Source: Streptomyces fradiae ATCC 10745 = DSM 40063
GTDB taxonomy: Bacteria; Actinomycetota; Actinomycetes; Streptomycetales; Streptomycetaceae
Assembly: GCF_008704425.1 (NCBI RefSeq)
Contig: NZ_CP023696.1
Location: forward strand, 3,706,501 to 3,770,500
DNA: 64,000 bases
Reading direction: 5' to 3'
Position 1 is the stretch's first letter, and every line of letters begins with the position of its first letter. The notes beneath the pieces were generated by a model, which was not told the origin of the DNA, made no database searches, and saw only the letters and a program-made list of their open reading frames with translations. Shown in pieces: positions 31,420 to 39,388 of this stretch. Made by a program: the position numbers and the translations under genes.

Positions 31420-32555
31420 TGTCCGTCCCGCTCTCCGTCGCCCTCGTCGGCGGCCTGCACTCCGAAGCCCGCCGCGCCGCGGTCGACCGGCTCCTCGCCT
31501 CCGTACCCGGCAGCGTCGCCCTGCACCACGACCTGTCCACCGCGGCCGAGCGCGGCACCGTGGTCCGCACGGTCCGCGACGCGACCGGCGTGCTGTCCAC
31601 CGGCGAGGCGCCCCTCGTCAACGACTGCGCCTGCTGCGCGCTGCGCGAGGACCTGGTGCCCGAGCTGGAGCGGCTCGCCGATGCCGGGCTGACCCGGCTC
31701 GCGGTCGTCGAGCTGTGGGACTCCGTGGAGCCCAAGGCGATGGCCGAGGTGGTGGCCGCCGCCGGGCTCGACCTGACCGGTGTCGTCACCGCCGTCGACC
31801 CCGCCCTGGTCCTGCCCTGCCTGGGCAACGGCGACGACCTGGCCGACGCGGGACTCGCCGCCGCCGCCACCGACCAGCGGACCGTCGCCGACACCTGGGC
31901 CCGGCAGCTCGAGTACGCTCCCGTGCTCGCCGTCCTGGACAGCCCGGAGGCCGATGACGAGGACCGGGCCCTGCTCGCCCAGCTCCACCCGACCGCCCGT
32001 CACGTCGCCGTACCGGACGGGGACCTGGCCGCTGCCGTACTCGCCGGGTTCGACGTGGAGGCCGCCGCGGCGGCGCAGCACCCGGCCTGCGCGCTGCTGC
32101 CGCAGGAGGCCGACGCGGCCGGGGTGGGCACGTACGTGTGGCGCGCCCGGCGGCCCTTCCACCCCGGCCGGCTGTACGCCGCCCTGGAGGACCTGACGTG
32201 CGCCGCCGCCCGCAGCCGGGGCCGCTTCTGGCTCGCCGACCGCCCCGACACGCTGCTGCACTGGGACGCGGCGGGCGGCGCCCTGTGCGTGGAGGGCGTG
32301 GGCCCCTGGCTGGCCGCCCTGCCGGACGCCGCCTGGGAGATGGTCCCCCCGGTGCGCCGCGCCGCCGCCGCGCTGGACTGGGACCCGGAGTTCGGCGACC
32401 GCTGCCAGCACCTGGTCTTCACCTCGCCCGGCCTGGACCGGGAGGGGCTCGCCGAACTGCTCGGCTCCTGCCTGCTCACCGACGCCGAGTACGCCGCCGG
32501 CCGCACGGCCTGGCAGCGGCTCCCGTCCGCCTTCGACACCCTCCTGGAGGTCTGA
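31419..32555 (+). CDS. CobW/COG0523-like protein with degenerate P-loop (zinc-starvation cluster)
   Basis: COG0523 proteins are metal-chaperone GTPases. This 378-residue member keeps the metal motif as C70-A-C72-C73 (LVNDCACCALREDL), the strand TRLAVVELWDSVEPKAMAEV, and a recognisable C-terminal CobW domain (WRARRPFHPGRLYAALED, FWLADRPDTLLHWDAAG, CQHLVFTSPGLDREGLAELL). The P-loop region reads VALVGGLHSEARRAAVDRLL: there is no GxxxxGK[ST], so GTP hydrolysis as in the family is unlikely. Its location among C- ribosomal genes links it to zinc limitation; it may bind or shuttle zinc without a nucleotide cycle. Confidence 0.85.
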   Translation: MSVPLSVALVGGLHSEARRAAVDRLLASVPGSVALHHDLSTAAERGTVVRTVRDATGVLSTGEAPLVNDCACCALREDLVPELERLADAGLTRLAVVELWDSVEPKAMAEVVAAAGLDLTGVVTAVDPALVLPCLGNGDDLADAGLAAAATDQRTVADTWARQLEYAPVLAVLDSPEADDEDRALLAQLHPTARHVAVPDGDLAAAVLAGFDVEAAAAAQHPACALLPQEADAAGVGTYVWRARRPFHPGRLYAALEDLTCAAARSRGRFWLADRPDTLLHWDAAGGALCVEGVGPWLAALPDAAWEMVPPVRRAAAALDWDPEFGDRCQHLVFTSPGLDREGLAELLGSCLLTDAEYAAGRTAWQRLPSAFDTLLEV

Positions 32556-32558
32556 ACC

Positions 32559-32804
32559 GTGTCCCCCCGCCGCTCCGCCGACCGCAAGCCGCCGAAGGCC
32601 CGCCCGAATCCGCTGGACCGGGCCGGCATCACGTACATCGACTACAAGGACACCGACCTGCTGCGGAAGTTCATCTCCGACCGGGGCAAGATCCGCAGCC
32701 GCAGGGTGACCCGTGTCACGGCGCAGCAGCAGCGGCAGCTCGCCCGCGCCGTGAAGAACGCCCGCGAGATGGCGCTGCTGCCGTACGCCTCCGCCCCCCG
32801 CTGA
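32559..32804 (+). CDS. rpsR: Zinc-cluster 30S ribosomal protein S18 paralogue
   Basis: 81-residue S18 from GTG 32559: [80 protein letters not shown]. No cysteines are present. It starts 3 bases after the CobW-like stop and is followed by a clear terminator. With L33 and L31 it completes the rightward Zur-like arm. Confidence 0.95.
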   Translation: MSPRRSADRKPPKARPNPLDRAGITYIDYKDTDLLRKFISDRGKIRSRRVTRVTAQQQRQLARAVKNAREMALLPYASAPR

Positions 32805-32830
32805 CCGGCCGGAAACGGCGGCGGCCGGCC

Positions 32831-32868
32831 AGGGCCCCCCCGCGCCTCGCGCGCGTGGGGGCCCTTTT
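32831..32868 (+). terminator. Terminator of the rpmG2-rpsR2 operon
   Basis: AGGGCCCCCCCGCG pairs with CGCGTGGGGGCCCT (one mismatch), followed by TTTT. This is a rare T-tailed terminator in this window. Confidence 0.9.
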
Positions 32869-33062
32869 CCGTATTCGAGGACGGAAAGGAGGAGAGAAAA
32901 GGGAGCCCGAAAGCCCCGGACACCGTCTCAGTAGTCGAAGGAACACCCCGTGTGCACGTGCATCTGCCCATGCATCCGCAGGTGAACGCAGCTATGATCC
33001 CGGATAGTTGACACCTGCAACATCACTCACTCATGTAACTCATGTGACTCGGGGAGCGTCCT

Positions 33063-33311
33063 GTGCACCACGTGTTGAACGTGTACAACGGCATGGCGGC
33101 CACGGAGCTTCATGGGGCCGTCTGGCAGAAGAGCCGGCACAGCAACTCGCAGGGCTCGTGTGTCGAATTCGCCAAGCTGCCCGGCGGGGAGGTGGCGGTG
33201 CGCAACTCGCGCTTCCCGGACGGCCCCGCACTGGTCTACACCCCGGCGGAGATCGAGGCGATGCTGCTGGGAGTCAAGGACGGGGAGTTCGACCACCTGG
33301 TCGGCGGCTGA
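33063..33311 (+). CDS. DUF397 (BldB/WhiJ-partner type) protein
   Basis: 82-residue regulator-associated protein starting at GTG 33063. The DUF397 core is present: AVWQKSRHSNSQGSCVEFAK, GEVAVRNSRFPDGPALVYTP, EIEAMLLGVKDGEFDHL. DUF397 proteins pair with XRE/DUF5753 regulators and act in developmental control. Here the partner XRE gene lies 1.1 kb on, with the anti-sigma-like ATPase gene between them on the other strand. A possible promoter (TTGACACCTGCAACATC at about 33008) lies just upstream. Function is by family association. Confidence 0.92.
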   Translation: MHHVLNVYNGMAATELHGAVWQKSRHSNSQGSCVEFAKLPGGEVAVRNSRFPDGPALVYTPAEIEAMLLGVKDGEFDHLVGG

Positions 33312-33431
33312 CGGCCGGTGGTCCGGGCCGGCCGCCGGCGGACGCGGACGCGGGTGCGAGCCACGGGCACGGGGCCTGGTGCGGGTGCGGGCGACGGCCG
33401 TGGGGGCCGGGCACGGGGCCGGGCACGGAAA

Positions 33432-33455
33432 AGGGGACTCCGCGAGCGGAGCCCC
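33432..33455 (+). terminator. Hairpin after the DUF397 gene
   Basis: GGGGACTCCGC pairs with GCGGAGCCCC (one bulged A) over a two-base loop, with CTCC following. It is about 120 bp past the DUF397 stop. Confidence 0.6.
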
Positions 33456-33583
33456 CTCCATCGGCCGGCGAGTCCCCCGTGGCCTCGGGCCGACGTTCTT
33501 TTCCGTGTCCGCGCGATGCGCGGAGCCGCGGTGCCGACGGGTGCGGTGCCGCCGCGGGCGGCCCGTGCGGCCCGTGGGCCCGG

Positions 33584-34087
33584 CTACCGCGGCCGTTCCC
33601 CCAGCCGGAACAGCGCCCAGACGACCTTCCCGTGCAGGGTCCCCGCCAGCGGGTGCCACCCCCAGCTGTCGCTGAAGGACTCGACCAGGAACAGACCGCG
33701 GCCCGACTCGGCGGCGAAGTCCTCGCCCGAGCCGCGCGCCGCCGGGGTGTCCGGGCTCGGGTCGCGCACCGCGCACACGAGGCGGCCCGCCCAGCGCATC
33801 AGGTGCAGCCGTACGGGCGGGTCGAGGGGCTGCTCGCGCGGGGGTCCGGCGGGCAGGGCGTGCCGCAGCGCGTTGGTGACGAGTTCGGAGACGACGAGCG
33901 CCACGTCGTCGAAGCGCTCGCTGAGGTTCCACTGGGTGAGCGTGACGCTGGTGAACTGGCGGGCGCCCCGCACCGCCTCGTACCGGGCGGGCAGGGCGCA
34001 GGAGGCCGAGCTCGACACGCTCGCGGCGTCGACGGGAGGAAGCCCCTGCCTTAACGGCTCGAGCATGGTCGATCCATTCGTCCCCAT
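33584..34087 (-). CDS. Anti-sigma-factor-like ATP-binding protein (HATPase) with a TTA codon
   Basis: 167-residue GHKL/HATPase_c2 protein of the RsbW/SpoIIAB-like group: DVALVVSELVTNALRHALPA is the N-box, AVRDPSPDTPAARGSG the G1 region and SGRGLFLVESFSDSWGWHPL the G2 region, ending KVVWALFRLGERPR. Start ATG 34087 has GGGGAG upstream. Codon 12 is TTA (34054-34052), the only in-gene TTA I find in the window, so translation should need the bldA tRNA and be restricted to late growth. It lies between the DUF397 and XRE genes, the usual triad. Kinase activity is not established for these regulators. Confidence 0.9.
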   Translation of the reverse strand: MGTNGSTMLEPLRQGLPPVDAASVSSSASCALPARYEAVRGARQFTSVTLTQWNLSERFDDVALVVSELVTNALRHALPAGPPREQPLDPPVRLHLMRWAGRLVCAVRDPSPDTPAARGSGEDFAAESGRGLFLVESFSDSWGWHPLAGTLHGKVVWALFRLGERPR

Positions 34088-34395
34088 GCGAGGCACTCCC
34101 CGGATTCGCAGCTGTGGTGCTACAACACGAACGACTACGCAGGTGCGCGGGGACCATGGTTGCGAAAGGAAGGGGCAGATGCAAGGGCAGATGCACGTGC
34201 ACGCGCCCGAGCTGTCCCGCCCCGTGATGGTTCTTGGCCATATCTTCCCCGGGGTTTCCACGGGGCCGTGGCCGAAGTGGTCGCCGGTCTGTAATCGTTC
34301 GCGTACGGGGTGAAGCGTTTTGGTGGCAGAATCCGCTTCCTCGGGGCTCGGGGGGCGCTCCGTCGTACACATCAGCGATGGGGAGGGTTGGAGAC
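34088..34395. other. Divergent regulatory region of the ATPase and XRE genes
   Basis: 308 bp with a lower G+C segment (34120-34330). It contains two near-identical GGGCAGATGCA units (34175-34185 and 34187-34197) and a GGTTTCCACGGGG stretch at 34252-34264. No gene; promoters of both genes must lie here. Confidence 0.5.
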
Positions 34396-35262
34396 GTGAC
34401 CGCGACTGAATCCGGCGGTTCCGTGGTGCGGCGCATCCTGCTGGGCTCGCAGCTGAGGAGGCTGCGCGAGGCGCGCGGCATCACCCGCGAGGCGGCCGGC
34501 TACTCGATCCGGGCGTCCGAATCCAAGATCAGCCGGCTGGAGTTGGGAAGGGTGAGCTTCAAGGCGCGCGACGTGGAGGACCTGCTCACGCTCTACGGGG
34601 TCACCGACGAGAAGGAGCGCGAGGCGCTGCTGGGCCTCGTCCGCGAGGCCAACCTCGCGGGCTGGTGGCACAGCTACGGCGACGTGCTGCCCGGGTGGTT
34701 CCAGACGTACATCGGGCTCGAGGGCGCCGCCTCGCTCATCCGCATCTACGAGGTCCAGTTCGTCCACGGCCTGCTGCAGACCGAGGCGTACGCCCACGCG
34801 GTCGTCGCGCGCGGAGCGTGCCCCAACGCGTCGGCCGCCGACATCGACCGGCGCGTGGCCCTGCGCCTGGAGCGGCAGAAGGTCCTGGTGTCGGAGCGGG
34901 CCCCGCGATTTCACGCCGTTCTGGACGAGGCCGCGCTGCGCCGCCCGTACGGCGACCGTGCCGTCATGCGCGAGCAGCTCAAGCACCTCATCGAGATGTC
35001 GGAGCGTCCCAACATCACCCTCCAGGTGATGCCGTTCAGCTTCGGCGGGCACTCCGGCGAGAGCGGCGCCTTCACCATGCTGCGCTTCCCGGAGTCGGAC
35101 CTCTCCGACATCGTCTACCTGGAGCAGCTGACGGGCGCGCTGTACATCGACAAGCGGGACGAGGTGACCCAGTACGAGCGCGCCATGGAGAAGCTCCACG
35201 AGGACAGTCCGGGCCCGGAGGAGAGTCGGGATCTGCTCAGAGGACTCCTTCAACTCATCTGA
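34396..35262 (+). CDS. XRE-family regulator with DUF5753 domain
   Basis: 288-residue DNA-binding regulator. The start GTG 34396 has GGAG ahead, whereas ATG 34378 has none. The helix-turn-helix is at about 16-60: LGSQLRRLREARGITREAAG, YSIRASESKISRLELGRVSF. The DUF5753 ligand-type domain follows from about 85: WWHSYGDVLPGWFQTYIGLE, VQFVHGLLQTEAYAHAVV, ERPNITLQVMPFSFGGHSGE. This is the WhiJ-like member of a DUF397/ATPase/XRE triad; in S. coelicolor such triads control sporulation or antibiotic onset. Regulation of its own region is plausible but not visible. Confidence 0.93.
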   Translation: MTATESGGSVVRRILLGSQLRRLREARGITREAAGYSIRASESKISRLELGRVSFKARDVEDLLTLYGVTDEKEREALLGLVREANLAGWWHSYGDVLPGWFQTYIGLEGAASLIRIYEVQFVHGLLQTEAYAHAVVARGACPNASAADIDRRVALRLERQKVLVSERAPRFHAVLDEAALRRPYGDRAVMREQLKHLIEMSERPNITLQVMPFSFGGHSGESGAFTMLRFPESDLSDIVYLEQLTGALYIDKRDEVTQYERAMEKLHEDSPGPEESRDLLRGLLQLI

Positions 35263-35339
35263 TCCGTCAGTAGTATGACGTCCCGTCACGAGCGTCAGGG
35301 AGCGGCCCTGCGGGCCACACGGCCATCGGAAGGGATGCC

Positions 35340-36797
35340 ATGTCCTACTTCAGAGATCTGGCCCTGCAGTACATCGACGGTGAATGGCGGGCCGGCGGCG
35401 GCTCGTGGGACATCATCGACTTCAACCCGTTCAACGAGGAGAAGCTCGCCTCCATCACCGTCGCCACCGTCGACGAGGTGGACCAGGCGTACCGCGCCGC
35501 CGAACGGGCGCAGGCCGGGTGGGCCGCGACCAACCCGTACGCGCGGCGCGGCGTCTTCGAGCGGGCGCTGCGGATCATCGAGGACCGCGAGCCCGAGCTG
35601 ATCGAGGCGATCGTCGCGGAGCTCGGCGGCACGCGCGGCAAGGCCGCCTTCGAGCTGCACCTCGCGCGCGAGTTCATGCGCGAGGCGATCCACCTGTCGC
35701 TGCGGCCCGAGGGCCGGATCCTCCCGTCGCCCATCGACGGCAAGGAGAACCGGCTCTACCGGCTGCCCGTCGGCGTCGTCGGCGTGATCAGCCCGTTCAA
35801 CTTCCCCTTCCTGCTCTCGCTGAAGTCGGTGGCCCCGGCGCTCGCGCTCGGCAACGCGGTGGTGCTCAAGCCGCACCAGAACACCCCGATCCTCGGCGGC
35901 ACCATGGTGGCCAAGGTCTTCGAGGACGCCGGCCTGCCGCCGGGCGTGCTCAACGTCGTGGTCACCGACATCGCCGAGATCGGCGACGCGCTGCTGGAGC
36001 ACCCCGTCCCGCGGGTCATCTCCTTCACCGGCTCCGACCGGGTCGGCCGCCACGTGGCCACCGTGTGCGCCAAGCACTTCAAGCGGGCCGTCCTGGAGTG
36101 CGGCGGCAACAGCGCGCTCGTCGTCCTGGACGACGCGGACCTCGACTACGCGGTGGACGCCGCCGTGTTCAGCCGCTTCATCCACCAGGGCCAGGCGTGC
36201 ATGGCCGCCAACCGCGTCCTGGTCGACCGCTCCGTCATGGAGGAGTTCACCGAGAAGTTCGTCGCCAAGGTCCGCACCCTGAAGACGGGCGACCCGGCCG
36301 AGGACGGCACCCACATCGGGCCCCTGATCAACTCCTCGCAGGTCGAGTCGGTCATGGCCGCGGTGCAGCAGGCCGTCGCGGCCGGGGCGCGGGTCCTGAC
36401 CGGCGGCACGTCCGAGGGGAACGTCGTCGTGCCGACCGTCCTCGCGGACATCCCGGCCGGCGCCCCGGTCCTGAGCCAGGAGATCTTCGGGCCGGTCGCG
36501 ATGCTCATCCCGTTCGACGGCGAGGACGAGGCGGTGCGCATCGCCAACGACAGCCCGTACGGGCTCAGCGGCGGCGTCCACACGCGCGACGTCGAGCGCG
36601 GCGTGCGGTTCGCCCAGCGCGTCCACACGGGCATGATCCACATCAACGACGGCATCATCCACGACGAGCCGATCGTCCCCTTCGGCGGCGAGAAGCACTC
36701 CGGGGTGGGCCGGCTGAACGGCGACGCGACCGTGGAGGCGTTCACCACCCACAAGTGGATCTCCGTCCAGCACGGGCGGAGCACCTTCCCGATCTGA
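35340..36797 (+). CDS. NAD(P)-dependent aldehyde dehydrogenase
   Basis: Oxidises an aldehyde to the acid; 485 residues, the normal length of the family. Cofactor-binding patterns are VVGVISPFNFPFLLSL, NAVVLKPHQNTPILGG and ISFTGSDRVGRHVA. The general base is Glu253 (VLECGGNSALV), the catalytic thiolate Cys287 (HQGQACMAANRVLV). The late motif EIFGPVAMLIPFDGEDEA is intact. The pattern is closest to benzaldehyde/vanillin-type or succinate-semialdehyde-like enzymes (SGVGRLNGDATVEAFTTHKW), but substrate cannot be fixed. It is a single gene, 77 bp after the XRE regulator. Confidence 0.94.
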   Translation: MSYFRDLALQYIDGEWRAGGGSWDIIDFNPFNEEKLASITVATVDEVDQAYRAAERAQAGWAATNPYARRGVFERALRIIEDREPELIEAIVAELGGTRGKAAFELHLAREFMREAIHLSLRPEGRILPSPIDGKENRLYRLPVGVVGVISPFNFPFLLSLKSVAPALALGNAVVLKPHQNTPILGGTMVAKVFEDAGLPPGVLNVVVTDIAEIGDALLEHPVPRVISFTGSDRVGRHVATVCAKHFKRAVLECGGNSALVVLDDADLDYAVDAAVFSRFIHQGQACMAANRVLVDRSVMEEFTEKFVAKVRTLKTGDPAEDGTHIGPLINSSQVESVMAAVQQAVAAGARVLTGGTSEGNVVVPTVLADIPAGAPVLSQEIFGPVAMLIPFDGEDEAVRIANDSPYGLSGGVHTRDVERGVRFAQRVHTGMIHINDGIIHDEPIVPFGGEKHSGVGRLNGDATVEAFTTHKWISVQHGRSTFPI

Positions 36798-36861
36798 CCC
36801 CGCACCCGGTCCGGCCGCGCCCCGTCCTGCCGTCCGGCCCGTGGGCTCGCGGCCGTGCGGG

Positions 36862-36945
36862 GCCGGACCGTGCCGGGGTCGCCACCGGACCGGGGCCGCA
36901 CCGGACCGGGGTCGCACCGGACCGGGGCCGGACCGTGCCGGCCCC
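36862..36945. repeat. Degenerate GGACCGGGGYCGCACC repeats
   Basis: About five imperfect 16-base units built on ACCGGACCGGGGCCGC lie in the 3' flank of the aldehyde dehydrogenase gene. They may act as terminator or be simple expansion. Confidence 0.7.
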
Positions 36946-37056
36946 GGACACGTCGCGCCATCGAGGACGGATCCCGACCTCGATGGTCCGTAACGTGCGA
37001 GGTGTCAGGTCGGGGCGACGCGCCCCCACCCACCCCACCGAAAGGCGGACCCCGTC

Positions 37057-37602
37057 ATGGTCGCTCTTGTTCCGGCGGAAGCACACGGCGACGAGCGCGG
37101 CGCGCTGCTCAACTTCATCGAGGCCCAGCGCGCCGCCCTCCGCCGCTCGGTCCTCGGCCTCACCGAGGAGCAGGCGGCGAGCCGTCCCAGCGCCAGCGAG
37201 CTGTCGCTGTCCGGGCTGCTCAAGCACGTGGCGGAGGTCGAGCTCAACTGGCTCCGCCTCGCCCAGCAGCGCCCCAACGAGCGCGGGCGCACCCCGGACA
37301 CCTGGCACGAGGCGTTCCGGCTCTCCGGCGACGAGACCGTGCCCAAGGTCCTCGCCTTCTGGGACGGCGTCGTGAAGGAGACCGAGGAGTTCATCCGCAC
37401 GGCGCCCAGCCTGGAGGACACCTTCCCGCTGCCGGAGGCGCCCTGGTTCCCGAAGGACGGCCGGGTCTCCGTGCGGTGGATGGCGCTGCACCTGGTGCAG
37501 GAGTTCGGCCGCCACGCCGGGCACGCCGACATCATCCGCGAGTCCCTGGACGGGAAGACGTCCTTCGAGCTGATCGCCATGGAGGGCGGCCAGGAGTCCT
37601 GA
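37057..37602 (+). CDS. DinB-family (DUF664) protein
   Basis: 181-residue four-helix-bundle protein. Metal-site candidates are His in LSGLLKHVAEVELNWLRL and the two in LVQEFGRHAGHADIIRESLD, which is the normal triad of DinB/YfiT-like enzymes. These act as metal-dependent thiol transferases (mycothiol or bacillithiol users) or have unknown roles. An inverted repeat (ATCGAGG ... CCTCGAT, about 36960-36983) lies upstream. It starts at ATG 37057. Confidence 0.9.
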   Translation: MVALVPAEAHGDERGALLNFIEAQRAALRRSVLGLTEEQAASRPSASELSLSGLLKHVAEVELNWLRLAQQRPNERGRTPDTWHEAFRLSGDETVPKVLAFWDGVVKETEEFIRTAPSLEDTFPLPEAPWFPKDGRVSVRWMALHLVQEFGRHAGHADIIRESLDGKTSFELIAMEGGQES

Positions 37603-37622
37603 CCGGACACGATCCGCCTGGC

Positions 37623-37687
37623 GGTCCCGTCCCCGTCCCCGTCCCCGTCCCCGTGCCCCTCCCCGTCCCCGTCCCCGTTCCCCGTCC
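37623..37687. repeat. GTCCCC hexamer array
   Basis: About eleven copies of GTCCCC/CGTCCC, with two variants (GTGCCC, CTCCCC), directly after the DinB gene. Non-coding, probably slippage-prone. Confidence 0.9.
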
Positions 37688-37757
37688 GCCGTGCCGGGTC
37701 CGGGGCGGGGCGGCGCCGGGCCCCGTTGCGGGACCGGCTCGCCTCCCCCGTACGCTA

Positions 37758-37769
37758 GTCAAAGTTGAC
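37758..37769. promoter_or_regulatory. Candidate PadR operator
   Basis: GTCAAAGTTGAC is an inverted repeat (GTCAA-N2-TTGAC), 25 bp before the PadR start. PadR regulators commonly bind short dyads in their own promoter. Confidence 0.5.
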
Positions 37770-37794
37770 GTGACGGTACGGAGGGCAGGTGCGG

Positions 37795-38436
37795 ATGTCG
37801 GCGATCCGGCTTCTGGTGCTCGGCGCGGTCCGCCAGCACGGACGGGCACACGGCTACCAGGTGCGCAACGACCTGGAGTACTGGGGCGCCCACGAGTGGT
37901 CCAACGCCAAGCCCGGCTCCATCTACCACGCGCTGAAGCAGATGGCGAAGCAGGGGCTGCTGCGCGCCCACGAGACCGCGCCCAGCACCGCCGGCGGGCC
38001 GCCCCGCACCGAGTACGAGATCACCGAGCGGGGCACCGAGGAGTACTTCGCCCTGCTCCGCGAGGCCCTCACGGCCCACGACCAGAAGCCCGACAGCCTC
38101 AGCGCGGCGCTCGGCCTCATCGTCGACCTGCCTCGTGAGGAGGCCGTCGCCCTGCTCCGCCGGCGCGTGGCGGGCCTGGAGCGCTGGCGCACCACCGTCC
38201 TGGAGCACTACACGCCCGAGGACGGCCCCGAGCAGCTGGGCCACATCGGGGAGATCATGAACCTGTGGCTCCACCAGGCCGACGCGGGCGCCTCCTGGAC
38301 GCTCGGCCTCGTCGAGCGGATCGAGGCCGGCGCGTACACCTTCGCGGGCGAGGGCGAGCCCTTCGTCGGCGTCCTCGCGGAGGGCCAGGAGAACCCGTAC
38401 GCCACCGGCACCGCCCACCCCGGCGACCAGGGCTGA
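37795..38436 (+). CDS. PadR-family transcriptional regulator
   Basis: 213-residue regulator. The winged helix is at 1-85 (MSAIRLLVLGAVRQHGRAHG, YQVRNDLEYWGAHEWSNAKP, SIYHALKQMAKQGLLRAHE, RTEYEITERGTEEYFALL). A C-terminal VirR/PadR-C helical domain follows (LPREEAVALLRRRVAGLERW, EIMNLWLHQADAGASWTLGL). Start: ATG 37795 is preferred over GTG 37789; both lie behind GGAGGGCAG. It is a single gene with a candidate dyad operator upstream. The target is probably itself and an adjacent gene; a ligand is not evident. Confidence 0.92.
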   Translation: MSAIRLLVLGAVRQHGRAHGYQVRNDLEYWGAHEWSNAKPGSIYHALKQMAKQGLLRAHETAPSTAGGPPRTEYEITERGTEEYFALLREALTAHDQKPDSLSAALGLIVDLPREEAVALLRRRVAGLERWRTTVLEHYTPEDGPEQLGHIGEIMNLWLHQADAGASWTLGLVERIEAGAYTFAGEGEPFVGVLAEGQENPYATGTAHPGDQG

Positions 38437-38480
38437 CGCCCGGCGCGCGGGCCCTGCGGAGACTCCCCGCGAAAAGCGGC

Positions 38481-38511
38481 TTGCACCTCACGTCGCGTGA
38501 GGACCCAGGCT
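38481..38511 (+). promoter_or_regulatory. tipA promoter with TipAL operator (MerR-type 19-bp spacer)
   Basis: -35 TTGCAC (38481-38486), 19-bp spacer, -10 CAGGCT (38506-38511). The spacer carries the palindrome CTCACGTCGCGTGAG at 38487-38501. The classical S. lividans ptipA has the same layout, with CTCACGTCACGTGAG, so one base in the operator differs. The long spacer is the MerR mode in which the regulator twists DNA to activate. It implies thiopeptide-inducible autoactivation. Confidence 0.9.
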
Positions 38512-38542
38512 GAGGGCGTACCGAAGGAAGGAGCGGTGAGCG

Positions 38543-39301
38543 ATGAGCCACACCGTCGGACAGGTCGCCCGCCTCGCCGGGATCACGGTGCGCACCCTGC
38601 ACCACTACGACGAGATCGGGCTGCTCCGCCCGAGCGGGCGCAGCCGTGCCGGGCACCGGCGCTACGAGGACGACGACCTCGACCGGCTGCAGCAGATCCT
38701 GTTCTACCGTGCGCTCGGCTTTCCGCTCGACCAGGTCACGGCCCTCCTCGACGACCCGGACACGAACCCGCGGGAACACCTGCGGCGCCAGCACCGGCTG
38801 CTGACCGCCCGGATCGCCGAACTGCAGAGGATGGCCGAGGCCGTCGAACACGCCATGGAGGCGAAGAAGATGGGCATCAACCTCACCCCCGAGGAGAAGT
38901 TCGAGGTCTTCGGGGACCACGACCCCGAGCAGTACGCCGACGAGGCCGAGCAGCGGTGGGGCGACACGGACGCCTACCGCGAGTCCCAGCGCCGCGCCGC
39001 CCGCTACACCAAGGACGACTGGCAGCGCATGCAGGACGAGTCCAAGGAGTGGGCCGACCGCTACACGGCGCTCATGGCGGAGGGCGCGGAGCCCTCCGGC
39101 GAGCGGGCCATGGAGCTGGCGGAGGAGCACCGGCTGCACATCGCCCGCTGGTTCTACGAGTGCCCCTACGAGATGCACCGCTGCCTGGGCGACATGTACG
39201 TCGACGACGAGCGCTTCACGGCGTTCTACGACGCCATGCGCCCCGGCATGGGCCGGCACCTGCGGGACGCGATCCACGCGAACGCCGACCGCCACGCGTA
39301 G
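38543..39301 (+). CDS. tipA: TipA-like MerR regulator, thiopeptide-binding
   Basis: 252-residue multidrug-sensing activator. The MerR domain is at 1-75 (MSHTVGQVARLAGITVRTLH, HYDEIGLLRPSGRSRAGHRR), followed by a long dimerisation helix to about 110. The drug-binding TipAS domain starts near residue 110 (MGINLTPEEKFEVFGDHDPE) and ends ARWFYECPYEMHRCLGDMYV. Cys207 and Cys214 stand at the same positions as in S. lividans TipAL, where Cys214 bonds covalently to thiostrepton-type drugs. An internal start before MGINLTPEEKFEVFG would give the short TipAS form, as in S. lividans. Its own ptipA-like promoter lies 32 bp upstream. Confidence 0.96.
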   Translation: MSHTVGQVARLAGITVRTLHHYDEIGLLRPSGRSRAGHRRYEDDDLDRLQQILFYRALGFPLDQVTALLDDPDTNPREHLRRQHRLLTARIAELQRMAEAVEHAMEAKKMGINLTPEEKFEVFGDHDPEQYADEAEQRWGDTDAYRESQRRAARYTKDDWQRMQDESKEWADRYTALMAEGAEPSGERAMELAEEHRLHIARWFYECPYEMHRCLGDMYVDDERFTAFYDAMRPGMGRHLRDAIHANADRHA

Positions 39302-39388
39302 GCGCGCCGGCCCGGCTCCCGGCGCCAGGCCCGCGGCGGCCGGGAGAGGCCGGGAGAAGGCCGCGCGCCCCGTACGACCCGTACGAAA

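Noticed and set aside
34378..35262. ATG 34378 as the start of the XRE regulator
   Set aside because: It lacks a ribosome binding site; its first codons contain the GGAG that serves GTG 34396.
37623..37687. GTCCCC array as a coding repeat
   Set aside because: It lies after the DinB stop in no supported frame and before the PadR promoter.
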